Shown one piece after another: positions 12,551 through 22,543 of a stretch of 64,000 bases of DNA; within the stretch, counting starts at the first letter, position 1; each line of letters begins with the position of its first letter. A model generated the notes under the pieces. That model worked only from the letters and a program-made list of their open reading frames with translations. It was not told the origin of the DNA and searched no databases. The position numbers and the translations under genes are program-made. Source of the stretch: Escarpia spicata (taxonomy: Eukaryota > Annelida > Polychaeta > Sabellida > Siboglinidae); assembly GCA_963995525.1 (NCBI GenBank), contig OZ023205.1, positions 53,296,274-53,360,273 on the forward strand. Reading direction: 5' to 3'.

Positions 12551-12801
12551 CATTATTTGATTATCATTTGATATTCGTCATATTACGCTATTCTATTGTC
12601 CTGTATTTTTATATAGTAAAAATGATCTTTTTTTGCTGTCAATTGACACTAATTAACAGTCTTGCTAAACGATGGCTAACATAGGAAGACTGTTAATTGG
12701 TGTCAGTTGACAACAAAAGATAGTTTATTATCTAGATGATATTTTACTATGTAGAAATACAGGATAATAGAATAGCGTCATATGACGAGTACCAAATAAT
12801 A
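12551..12801. mobile_element. Palindromic foldback element flanked by TA repeats
   Basis: The left arm (12551-12662) and right arm (12687-12801) are imperfect inverted copies around a 24-bp loop. Shared blocks include CGCTATTCTATT, TCCTGTATTT and AATTAACAGTCT, read in opposite directions. TA-rich microsatellites flank both sides, as expected for insertion into TA sites. No coding sequence. Confidence 0.75.
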
Positions 12802-13430
12802 TATATATATATCTATATATACATATATGGTGTGTGTATATATATATATGTATATATATATATGTATACCCCTTTATCCACATTGTATTAGCAAAAACAT
12901 GTAGCAGGTAATCATGGTTATGATAGAAGGACTGTCATACAGTGTTCATAAACTTCACATACATTGTTAATACGCACTCCCGGATTTGATTTGTCATTTG
13001 TTCTTAATACGAAGACCGGGTAAAACCGTTAACTCATTTCAATGTACAATTTTAGCTGTGCTCACACAGAGATTCGCGTTGAAAATATATAAAAGTACAT
13101 ATGGATTCCTGGCTGTCTAAAATAGAGCAGATATGATCTATTCATTGCCTTACAATAAAATAGTTATGTTCTACTTGTTGATTTGTCTTAATTTACAATA
13201 GGTATCAATAGACGTCTACCAATCCGACTATACTTAATATATCGTCAATAGTTTATAACCATTTGGCAGGGCAGGTGATTTCACGTTTTATGAATCAATT
13301 AAAAATGCGTGTCTTGGATACGTGTTTTCACGAGAAAACATGCTTACAGATTCTCGTGACCTCACGTACGCCAATATGTGATTTCACAAGTAATGAGCCT
13401 GTTATAACACGTGCATGAGACACGGTTTTA
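12802..13430. other. AT-rich non-coding DNA
   Basis: TA microsatellite at about 12798-12866, then unique-looking sequence without a recognisable feature. CACGTG-type motifs begin to appear near 13320. Confidence 0.4.
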
Positions 13431-13439
13431 TGGGGGAAA

Positions 13440-13735
13440 GTTGTTCACTAAATCTCGTGAATTCACGTACGGAAACGCGTGATTACACGTACGGAAACTC
13501 GTGATTTCACGTGCGGTGAACCAGATAAACACGTGGAAACACGTCTTTTGAAATTTGTTGACAGAATCTCGCGAATTCACGTACGGAAACACGTGATTTC
13601 ACGTGCGGTGAACCAAATAAACCCGTGTCGAAACACGTGTTTTCATCTTGAAATTTGTTCACAGATTCTTGTGAATTCACGTACAGAAAACAAGTGAATT
13701 GTTCACCTTCAGAACGTGAAATCACGTGTCCTTGT
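13440..13735. repeat. CACGTG-rich tandem array just upstream of a LINE
   Basis: Two and a half imperfect units of about 100-115 bp. Each begins AATCTCGTGAATTCACGTAC and ends GAAATTTGTTCACAG. The palindrome CGTGAATTCACG at 13456-13467 is shared with the 8.4-kb array. It ends just before the first LINE reading frame, so it could be LINE 5' UTR monomers. That reading is an inference. Confidence 0.7.
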
Positions 13736-13744
13736 TAGCTGGGA

Positions 13745-14310
13745 ATGGACATTTTGACAGACGAACATTTCGTTGCGAACGTCATCGAACTAATCGCATA
13801 CATTGTCGCCCTGTAACTGAGTGCGCGCGTTGAACAGCTAGAGAAAGAGGCTGCTGTATTCACCAAAAAGGTGCATACGTTGGAGGAGAAGGTGGAAATG
13901 TTGGAGACGGAGGCGGACAAACGTTAACAATACACGTGTCATCCGAACATCCGCATCTCCGGCATTCCAGAGACATCAGACAAAGTCACAAACAACTTAG
14001 TCATCGACACAATAAAGAAACTGGGGATAGAAGACATTGGTGTCAGTGACCTGGAAAGAAGTCACCGCCTAGGTAAAAAGACCGACGAACGTGGACGCCC
14101 CCGAAAACAGACAATAATTGTACGTTTTCGTAATGAGGCGGTGAGAGCCGAAGTGTACCGCCAACGCACCAAACTGAAGAACCATAACCAGGACAGTGGG
14201 GACGAATATATATACATAACTGAAGATTTGACGCCAATGAGAGCAGCACTTGCTTCCAAAACAAGATTTCTCAAGAACGAAAAGAAATTCAATGATTGCT
14301 GGACATGAGC
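13745..14310 (+). pseudogene. LINE ORF1p-like RNA-binding protein relic
   Basis: A coiled-coil stretch (EKEAAVFTKKVHTLEEKVEM) is followed by a stop. An RRM-like block follows: NIRISGIPE as RNP2 and TIIVRFRNEAVRAEVY as RNP1. A C-terminal block, YITEDLTPMRAALASKTRFL, matches the L1-type ORF1p C-terminal domain. Such proteins bind LINE RNA as trimers. Stops interrupt the frame. Confidence 0.65.
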
Positions 14311-14924
14311 AGGAAGGGTTCTTGGTAAAACAAACGGGGGAACAGTAAAATAAATCTTTTCTGCAAAGGACATGGACATATATCAAGCGGATCTTTGTAT
14401 AACGGCATTTGACCACGTGATTGCGCCTAACCGGCTGCATGTGTACGTCGCTGTCGACATTATCCCAGTTTTAGTCAGTTTCAATTACACATCGCCACTG
14501 ATCGTCACTGCATACATGCGTCAACCTACCGTGATCATGTCATACAATTTAATCAGCGACAAGAACGTCGTAGGTGGGTGTTTTTAGTGATTTTAAAAAC
14601 TGTTATCGTTTACTGTGGCTGCTCAGTGGATATTCTAATCAGTCGATCCTGTTGCGTAACCATGCCGTCGCACATGTACACTGCCTGTCAATTGCTTATA
14701 CATTCCTGTGGGTCACGCTTGAATGCCAATACTTGGAGGACGCTAGTTGATATCGGTATTGCTGTCCGGTTACTAACGAGACGAGGCTGCCGAGGCGGCG
14801 CTCGGAAACAAAGAACAATCGATATCCAGTTATCGGACATCGACCACCCACCGATCGGCCATGCACACGCCATAACAACAATCTAATAGAAGTACCGACA
14901 GTAAAATGGGACTCGGCCGTAATC

Positions 14925-16131
14925 GTGGGCAAGGCTAAATTTGCTCTGATTAATGCCAGATTTCTGCGAAACAAATCATTGTTCGTACGTGATTATGTTG
15001 ATGAGTGTTCTCTGGACATTGTTGCTGTAACTGAAACCTGGTTGACAGATGAAGACAAGGCTTCAGTTTCTGAACTTTGCAGAGAAAATGATACGCTCGT
15101 TCACCAGCCGCGTGGGGGCGCTCGATGCGGTGGAGGCGTTGGAGTTCAGCAGCTCGTGTCACGTGCCACTGTTGACACGCACGCTTCCGAAACACTCTCC
15201 GTCACTCTACGCAATGCCCGCATCGGCTGCACAACATGTGTTACCGTCATGTACAGACCGCCAATTACGTGTTTTGGAACTCTCCTGGACGATGTTTCCA
15301 AAGTGTTACTCATCGCTGCTGCTCATCCTACAGAGACGGTCGTGCGCGGTGACTTCAACACGAGATACAACGATTCAACCTGCACCGACGCCGTGAATCT
15401 GGCCGATCTGCTTGATACGGCTGGCTTTGTGCAACATGTTAATGGCGCTACTCACGAACGGGGTAATACACTAGACCTGCTAATAACGGCGAAAACATCA
15501 CATCCTATTACCACTGCTGCCGTGCCCACGACACCAATTACCAATCACTACACCGTCGAATGTGGGCTCTTCCAGTCAAAACCAGACACGTTACATATCG
15601 GAAATATGCAGCAATCAACAACAGCAGTTTCGCAGCAGACTTAGCATCGTTTGACCTTGATGCTGACGAGACGGACCCAATTGCTCTTCTCGCGGGCTAC
15701 GATACCTGTCTACGCACCATCTTTGACGCGCACGCGCCTCTCGTGTCACGGACCATCACGGTGAGGCCGATGACCCCGTGGCAGAAAAGCGAGCCCTCCG
15801 TCGTGCCGAACGCCATTGGCGAAAATCAGGCCTAACGGTACATCAGCAGATTTTTACGGACCGACGGAACACCTACTGGAAATCGCTGAAGACAGCATGC
15901 TCCGAACACTGCAGATCTGAAATAGTGAACGCTGGCGGCAATACGCGCCTAATCTATAATATCGCAAACCCACTTCTTGGTCGAGACGCTGCCAGGACCC
16001 TAACCGAAGTGGCAGACGTATATCACGCGGCACTTGCTACCAGATTCCAGCGAAGCTTCACAGAAAAAGTGGAAGCTCTGTGTCGTAATCGGTTTCCGCT
16101 GCCAGCTGATGACACGACCACATCGGAATAA
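14925..16131 (+). pseudogene. LINE endonuclease and linker region
   Basis: The endonuclease frame 14925-15644 shows the expected order for an APE-type nuclease: INAR, VAVTETWL (catalytic Glu), MYRPP, VVRGDFNT (catalytic Asp and Asn), GNTLDLL. The final SDH box is TNH, so the catalytic Asp is lost. A frame change near 15560 leads to the thumb-side linker (LASFDLDADETDP...APLVSRTITVRP), and another at 15778-15835 leads to a Lys/Arg-rich linker ending at 16131. Confidence 0.7.
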
Positions 16132-16139
16132 ACGATCGT

Positions 16140-16660
16140 CACCTGCACCGTCTGGAAATGGTTTAGCGGTCTGCGGCTCGAATTGTTATGCAGATTCGGC
16201 AGGGCGATCGGCAGTCCATGACGACAATACTGTGGAAATTACACTGGTTGCCTGTTAGGAGGCGTATTGAGTTTAAGATACTCGTTCTTGTGCACAGGGC
16301 ATTATACGATGGTACGCCTGAGTACCTTGTGCACAGGGCATTATACGATGGTACGCCTGAGTACCTTGTGCACACGGCATTATACGATGGTACGCCTGAG
16401 TACCTTGTGCACAGGGCATTATACGATGGTACGCCTGAGTACCTTGCGGCACTATTACACCACTATACACCACGCCGTTCCCTATCCTCTGCAAGCGGGT
16501 TACTCTTGCAAATTCCTAGAGTAAACTTGAATGTTTCAGCCGCCGTGCATTTGCTTGTGCTGGCCCCACTCTGTGGAACAAACTTCCCATGAACATGCGC
16601 AACAACGGCAATCTCCCTCAACTTAAGAAACAACTAAAGACATTGTTCTTCTCCACTTAA
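16140..16660 (+). pseudogene. LINE RT C-terminal domain with internal 39-bp tandem duplication
   Basis: The frame shows RSAARIVMQI then LHWLPVRRRIEFKILVLVHR, the hallmark of the CR1/Jockey C-terminal domain. After the repeated block come LLHHYTPRRSLSSA and a closing LKKQLKTLFF-type helix. The 13-residue unit LVHRALYDGTPEY occurs four times in frame, where one copy is expected. Confidence 0.8.
16287..16442. repeat. Four copies of a 39-bp tandem repeat inside a LINE
   Basis: Units start at 16287, 16326, 16365 and 16404 and differ by at most one or two bases (for example cacagg versus cacacg). 39 bp is a multiple of three, so the frame is kept. Confidence 0.95.
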
Positions 16661-17035
16661 TGGGTATATATGACTGACATTGGACTTTAACACACATATT
16701 ACATATGATCTTATTTATTATCATTGTAGTATTCATTATTTATTATCATACTATTCAAGGTATTATTATTTTTTTTATTTCACACATTTAATATTACTTT
16801 TAACGAATGCAGTTTAATTTGTAAATATATATTTAACGAATTTACACAGAGGAACATTCTACAGTTTTAACATGTTTTATAGCCTATCGTTATTATTATT
16901 TTATTATTTACCTGGACTAATCATAATTTTAAGCTATTTAGTATTTTAATGCGTGTACACACCCGTGAACGGGGCAGCCGTCCCGGATTTGACGGTGTTA
17001 AAATAAAGTTTTATTATTTATTAGTATTATTATTG

Positions 17036-17520
17036 GGGCCAAAATAGTTAAATATATATTGAACGGCTCCGAACGTTATTTTGAAACATTCTCGGACCAT
17101 TCGAAGTTGCTACTACTGTCTGAACTGTCTGCGTGACATACATTACTTTGACTATCTGGCCAGAGATAGCAACATGTATAGACGAGCTGTAGAACCACCT
17201 ACTGGACCGATTTAAATTCTCCTATACACACACTCAAATGTTATATCGTTTGAAAGGTCCACATCTCCACATCCCAGCGAGGCCTGTCGTAGAGCTGCCA
17301 AGTGGTGCAGTAAGTGTGAATCCAAGGTCAAACAAGGTCGTCGTCAAATGATGAATTTTCGAAATTGTGCGCTTCGGCAATCGTCTTAACATTACAATGA
17401 TCGCATATCTATTTTACTTAATAAAAAGATAGCCAAGTCATATATCTTTGGAAAGCTTATTGTCTCCCCGTCAAAGTGAAGTACCGTATGGAGGTGTTAC
17501 CTGATATGGTACGAATGGAG
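17036..17520. other. Non-coding DNA upstream of METTL27-like copy B
   Basis: Nothing recognised. It could contain the 5' flank of copy B, but I see no convincing TATA or initiator. Confidence 0.35.
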
Positions 17521-17523
17521 CTA

Positions 17524-17790
17524 AGCTCTCCCTCTCTCCCCTCACTCCCCTCTCTCCCCTCTCTCCACTCTCTCCCATCTCTCCCCTCTCTTCCATCTCT
17601 CCCCTCTCTTCCATATCTCCCCTCTCTCCCCTCTCCCTCCTCTCTCCCCTCTCTCTCCCCTCTCTCCCCTCTCTCCACTCACTCTCCCCTCTCTCACTTC
17701 TCTCCCCTCTCTTCCCTCTCTCCACTCTCTCCACTCTCTCACCTCTCTCGCCTCTCTCCCCCTCTTTCCCCTCTCTCCCTTTCCCTAATC
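17524..17790. repeat. CT-rich polypyrimidine tract
   Basis: About 265 bp almost wholly C and T, built from CTCTCCC units. It ends about 180 bp before the first coding exon of METTL27-like copy B. The strong strand asymmetry allows triplex (H-DNA) formation in principle. Confidence 0.9.
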
Positions 17791-17967
17791 CGAATTAATT
17801 GTACATAAAAGGAGAGTTACTGTTGAAAACCGAACGAAACAATTTCAATAGTCCACCATGAATTTTGTACGAAATGTGTAGGTACTATAGTTTATTTTAG
17901 TAATTTAAATAATAATATTTTATTCTGGAAAGTCATTATATTTCACCCTCTAATGTTTTTTTTCAAG

Positions 17968-18111
17968 ATGACTGACTCCATCGCCAACAATCAAGTAGGT
18001 GATCCGACCAACGTCTTCGATTCTCGGGAGGAATTTCTAACACTTTCCAAGAGCGACAATTTCAACGAAACGCTGGAATACTACAAGAACTGGGTGAAAA
18101 CGTACAAAGAC
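17968..18111 (+). CDS. METTL27-like methyltransferase, copy B, exon 1
   Basis: The ATG at 17968 lies directly after a pyrimidine-rich AG (ttttttttcaag), so an upstream non-coding exon is likely. An alternative in-frame ATG sits at 17953 inside the pyrimidine tract and is less convincing. The exon reads MTDSIANN... ending YYKNWVKTYKD, the N-terminal helix that METTL27 proteins show before the SAM motif (compare human FYDRWAPDYD). The donor is a perfect GTAAGT after 18111, phase 0, which fits exon 2. The intron to exon 2 is 3.85 kb and mostly tandem repeats. Confidence 0.75.
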
Positions 18112-18486
18112 GTAAGTAAAGAGAATTGTTATGATCTAGTAGACATCAACCGCATTTCATTAACAACAAATAACGGTTGTTTACTAATTGAATGCTTTTT
18201 TTATAATTTGAACAATTCGTTGGCGCAACTTTCAAATTGCTAGCACTGCATCGGGCTTATCGAATGTAATTTGGTGTATGTTATACCAAAATATTATATA
18301 GCCTAGTATAAAAAGTTGTGATCATTCATATTGGAAGACGAAAGGTAGAAATATGCTAATTTTCACTGACGTCACAACATCTTTTTCAACAAAATATCTT
18401 TGCCCAGTATTACCATAATGCTATACTTCAACTGTGCGTTTTTCAAGTATATGTAATATAAATAAACATAAATACATAATAGGATT

Positions 18487-18488
<2 letters not shown>

Positions 18489-18555
<67 letters not shown>
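18489..18555. repeat. (GT)n microsatellite
   Basis: 67 bp of pure GT in intron 1 of METTL27-like copy B. Confidence 0.95.
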
Positions 18556-18556
<1 letters not shown>

Positions 18557-18689
18557 ACGGGGCGTTTTGGGGCCCCGTCGTGGGGGCCCCTCAACCACGA
18601 ACAACAACCTCCCATTCAGCACCGTTCTCCCATGGTCACCACGTCATCACCTACGTTAACACTAAACCAAAACACCACCCGCCACCGCA

Positions 18690-19350
18690 GTACAGCTTGC
18701 AGGTTAGTGGGCAGTACACCTTGCAGGTTAGTGGGCAGTACACCTTGCAGGTTAGTGGGCAGTGCAGCTTGCAGGTTAGTGGGCAGTACACCTTGCAGGT
18801 TAGTGGGCAGTACACCTTGCAGGTTAGTGGGCAGTACACCTTGCAGGTTAGTGGGCAGTGCAGCTTGCAGGTTAGTGGGCAGTACACCTTGCAGGTTAGT
18901 GGGCAGTACACCTTGCAGGTTAGTGGGCAGTACAGCTTGCAGGTTAGTGGGCAGTACACCTTGCAGGTTAGTGGGCAGTACACCTTGCAGGTTAGTGGGC
19001 AGTGCACCTTGCAGGTTAGTGGGCAGTACACCTTGCAGGTTAGTGGGCAGTACACCTTGCAGGTTAGTGGGCAGTACAGCTTGCAGGTTAGTGGGCAGTA
19101 CAGCTTGCAGGTTAGTAGCCAGTATAACTTACAGGTTAGTGTACAGTACACCTTGCAGGTTAGTAGCCAGTATAACTTACAGGTTAGTGTACAATACACC
19201 TTGCAGGTTAGTAGCCAGTATAACTTACAGGTTAGTGTACAGTACACCTTGCAGGTTAGTAGCCAGTATAACTTACAGGTTAGTGTACAGTACACCTTGC
19301 AGGTTAGTAGCCAGTATAACTTACAGGTTAGTGTACAGTACACCTCACTG
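18690..19350. repeat. 24-bp minisatellite with a 48-bp higher-order section
   Basis: 27 units of 24 bp, each with CTTGCAGGTTAGT or TTACAGGTTAGT. The first 18 are simple monomers with GGGCAGTACA variants. From about 19110 two monomer types alternate (..TAGCCAGTATAAC and ..GTGTACAGTACAC), giving a 48-bp higher-order unit repeated about five times. The unit is a multiple of three and lacks stops, so several frames stay open on both strands. I do not treat any as coding. Confidence 0.9.
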
Positions 19351-19379
19351 TATAAGGTACAAAGTATAAGGTATAGTGC

Positions 19380-19980
19380 ATAAGTTATAAGTATAAGGTT
19401 TAACGTATAAGGTATTGTGTATAATGTGTTAAGTATACTGGGTATAATGTATGAGGTATTGTGCATAGTGGGTAAGACATAATGATATAAGATATAAAGT
19501 ATAATGTATAGGGTATAAGGTATAACTGTAAGGTGTCATATATAAGGTATTGTGTATAGTGTGTAAGCCACAAGGTACAAGGTATAGTGCATAGTAGGTA
19601 TGATATACGTATAAGGTATACTGTATAAGGCCTGGGCATAAAGAGTAAAGCGCTTTGTGCAGTCTAGAGGACTGGGTATCGCGCTTTATAAGAACTTACC
19701 TTTATGTTTTTATTTATTACCTTATAGTTATACCACATACACTCTACTTTACACATTGTACCTTATATCTTATACACGGTTCACCATATGTTATATTTAT
19801 ACTTTATATATTACACAGCATAGTGGGTAAGACATATGTATAAGGTATAATACACAAGTTATAGCGTACAGTGTTAAAGGTATGATGTATAAGGCATTAT
19901 GCATAGTGTGAATGCTATAAGGTGAGGTATAGTGCACAGTGGGTAAGCCCTAAATATATAAGGTACAAAGTATTATGTAT
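19380..19980. repeat. Degenerate TATAAGGTAT short-repeat region
   Basis: A loose array of 10- to 12-bp words such as GTATAAGGTAT and ATAGTGGGTAAG. Near 19710-19790 the words appear inverted (ACCTTATA), then return to the first orientation at about 19815. Confidence 0.7.
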
Positions 19981-19982
19981 TT

Positions 19983-20235
19983 AGGAGTCCAAATACATAC
20001 AGTATATATATATATAGTGACTATGTTTTAGGTGTCCAAATGCATACAGTGTTTACAGTAACTATGTTTTTAGGTGTACAAATACATACAGTGTATATAG
20101 TGACTTTGTTTTAGGTGTCCAAATACATATAGTGTATGTAATGACTATGTTTTTAGGTGTCCAAATACATACAGTGTATATAATGACTATGTTTTTAGGT
20201 ATTCAAATACACGCAGTGTATATAGACTGGTTCCT
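19983..20235. repeat. About six copies of a 42-bp tandem repeat
   Basis: Units begin AGGTGTCCAAATACATACAG at about 19983, 20030, 20072, 20113, 20155 and 20198. Spacing is 41-47 bp. Intron 1 of METTL27-like copy B. Confidence 0.85.
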
Positions 20236-20239
20236 GTTG

Positions 20240-20712
20240 GGGCGCTTGCTCCTCACTAGCACCTCTGGTATGAGAATCCACTGCCCTAACCATACACTAC
20301 CACCTCTGCATGAGAGGCGACTGCTTTAACCACTACACTCTGGTATGGGAGTCCACTGCCTTAACCTCTACACTACCACCTCTGTGTGATACACTAACCA
20401 CTACACTACCACCTCTGTGTGATACACTAACCACTACACTACCACCTCTGGTATGAGAGTCCACTGCCTTAACCTCTACACTACCACCTCTGTGTGATAC
20501 ACTAACCACTACACTACCACCTCTGGTATGAGAGTCCACTGCCTTAACCTCTACACTACCACCTCTGTGTGATACACTAACCACTACACTACCACCTCAG
20601 ATATGAGAATTCACTGCCCTAACCACTACACTACCATCTCTGGTATGAGAATTCACTGCCCTAACCACTATACTACCACCTCTGTGTGATACACTAACCA
20701 CTATACTACCAC
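20240..20712. repeat. Tandem array built from tRNA-like 5' halves (SINE-derived?)
   Basis: On the minus strand the repeat reads TAGTGTAGTGGTTAG.GCAGT followed by a short arm such as GGACTCTCATACCAGAGGTG. This resembles the A-box half of a tRNA or a tRNA-derived SINE head. Two unit types alternate, about 33 bp (with GTATCACACAGAGG) and about 42 bp (with CTCATACCAGAGG). No B box (GGTTCGANTCC) follows in any unit. Confidence 0.6.
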
Positions 20713-20719
20713 TTCTCGT

Positions 20720-21037
<318 letters not shown>

Positions 21038-21088
21038 TTGAATGATTATCTTGTTTGATTCCCCTTTCTTGCATTTCGCTATTGAATT

Positions 21089-21745
21089 ATTAGGGACGAC
21101 CACTGAGTACCTGGCTATAGACAGTGGTAGTTGCATCATGGCTGAATGCTTCCCGGGAGAGAGTACCTAGCTGTAGACAGCGGTGAGTAGTCTTTATCGC
21201 CACAAGAGGTCAGCACTGTAGTTAAAATGACAGGTCATTAATCATGACTCTTTACACAACTATTAGGGGTCATTACCACAGACCCCCACCACCCCACTAG
21301 GCCTCCGTTTGGATTATGCCATGAGCTAGCAGTGTCAAAGGTCATAGGTCAAGCTAATTAGGTAATTAGTACACTCATTAGGGATGACCACTGAGAGTAC
21401 CTGGCTATAGACAGTGGTAATTGCATCATGGTTGAATACTTCCCGGGAGAGGATACCTGGCTGTAGACAGCAGTGAATAGTCTTTATCGCCACAAGAGGT
21501 CAGCACTGTAGTTAAAATTACAGGTAATTAATCATGTGGTCGTCAAGGTCAAGGTCAAATGTAAGTTGGTCGGTCAAGGTCAAAGGTCAAGCTAATTAGG
21601 GTAATTAGTACACTCATTAGTGACGACCACTGAGTACCTGTCTATAAACAGTGGTATGGCTGAATACTTCCCATGAAAGAGTAATCTTTATCACCACAAG
21701 AGGACAGCACTGCAGCTAAACGGTAGGTCATTAATCATAGGGACC
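21089..21745. repeat. Three decaying copies of a 240-290 bp tandem repeat
   Basis: Units start at about 21089, 21378 and 21617 with ATTAGGGACGACCACTGAG, then GGCTATAGACAGTGGTA, then CTTTATCGCCACAAGAGGTC. The third is truncated. AGGTCAAGGTCA-type words in the second unit resemble nuclear-receptor half sites, which may be chance. Located just before exon 2. Confidence 0.85.
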
Positions 21746-21958
21746 GTTATGGATGTCCCTCCTGAGCAGGCCCTTTGATGTTCCTTTGATCTCATAATCC
21801 GATGCATACTGAGACGCACTTACATACTACTAGCGTGCATGCGTGTATGTTTCGTGTTTGTTTGGCTTTTGCACGTGTGTGTGGGTGCGTGTGTGATGCC
21901 GGCCCATGGAAGATGTTAAAACTTATTTGTTAAATATTGTTGAACCGTGTTGGGTTAG

Positions 21959-22081
21959 GAAGTGGAAGTGTTGGGTTACCACGCCCACACACAGGCGGCC
22001 CAGTATCTTGCGATGCAGCAACAACCGAAAGACATTCGCATCTTCGACGCAGCTTGCGGAACAGGATTGTGTGGGCAACTG
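21959..22081 (+). CDS. METTL27-like methyltransferase, copy B, exon 2 (SAM motif I)
   Basis: Acceptor ...gggttag at 21952-21958, exon in phase 0, donor GTAAGT after 22081. The 41 codons run EVEVLGYHAHTQAAQYL through RIFDAACGTGLCGQL. FDAACGTGLCG is motif I of class I methyltransferases: the Asp/Gly loop that binds S-adenosylmethionine. It corresponds to LDVACGTGLV in human METTL27. The helix before it corresponds to LYRAPRLAVDCL. The ORF that continues beyond 22081 is only CAGA/CA repeat and is not coding. Confidence 0.85.
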
Positions 22082-22139
22082 GTAAGTTATCCAATTACGA
22101 ATGATGCACGCACGCACATATACACACTTACACTCACTC

Positions 22140-22140
<1 letters not shown>

Positions 22141-22208
<68 letters not shown>

Positions 22209-22229
22209 GAGACAGACAGACAGACAGAC

Positions 22230-22293
<64 letters not shown>
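22141..22293. repeat. (CAGA)n microsatellite
   Basis: About 150 bp of CAGA with two CAGAGA interruptions, starting 60 bp after the exon 2 donor. Confidence 0.95.
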
Positions 22294-22294
<1 letters not shown>

Positions 22295-22348
22295 CACCCA
22301 CACACACGCACGCACAATAGACAACACACACACACACACGCACGCACA

Positions 22349-22517
<169 letters not shown>

Positions 22518-22543
22518 ATAGAATTTGAGCCAAGGCCTCCCAA

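Larger units (their letters stand above)
13740..17035 (+). mobile_element. Degenerate two-ORF LINE (plus strand), RT core deleted
   Basis: The order is ORF1-like coiled coil and RRM (13745-14310), endonuclease (14925-15644), linker (15560-16131), then directly the RT C-terminal domain (16140-16600). It ends with an AATAAA-containing 3' end and an ATT-rich tail (about 17000-17035). The whole palm domain of the polymerase is missing between 16131 and 16140, so this is an internally deleted copy. The clade is CR1/Jockey-like by its endonuclease and C-terminus. Confidence 0.75.

Noticed and set aside
13479..13725. 72-codon frames with repeated segments on both strands
   Set aside because: They are translations of the palindromic CACGTG tandem array.
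17457..17808. Glu-Arg-Gly or Pro-Ser-Leu repeat proteins
   Set aside because: Low-complexity CT tract; no start context or splice evidence.
18690..19350. Possible CRISPR array (regular 24-bp repeats)
   Set aside because: Units are contiguous with no unique spacers, and the window is eukaryotic.
18434..19466. Long open frames (about 300 codons) on both strands over the 24-bp minisatellite
   Set aside because: The unit is a multiple of three and stop-free, so frames stay open automatically; the region is intronic and lacks domains.
21541..21600. AGGTCA repeats as a nuclear-receptor response element
   Set aside because: They lie in a degenerate tandem repeat with irregular spacing; a chance origin is more likely.
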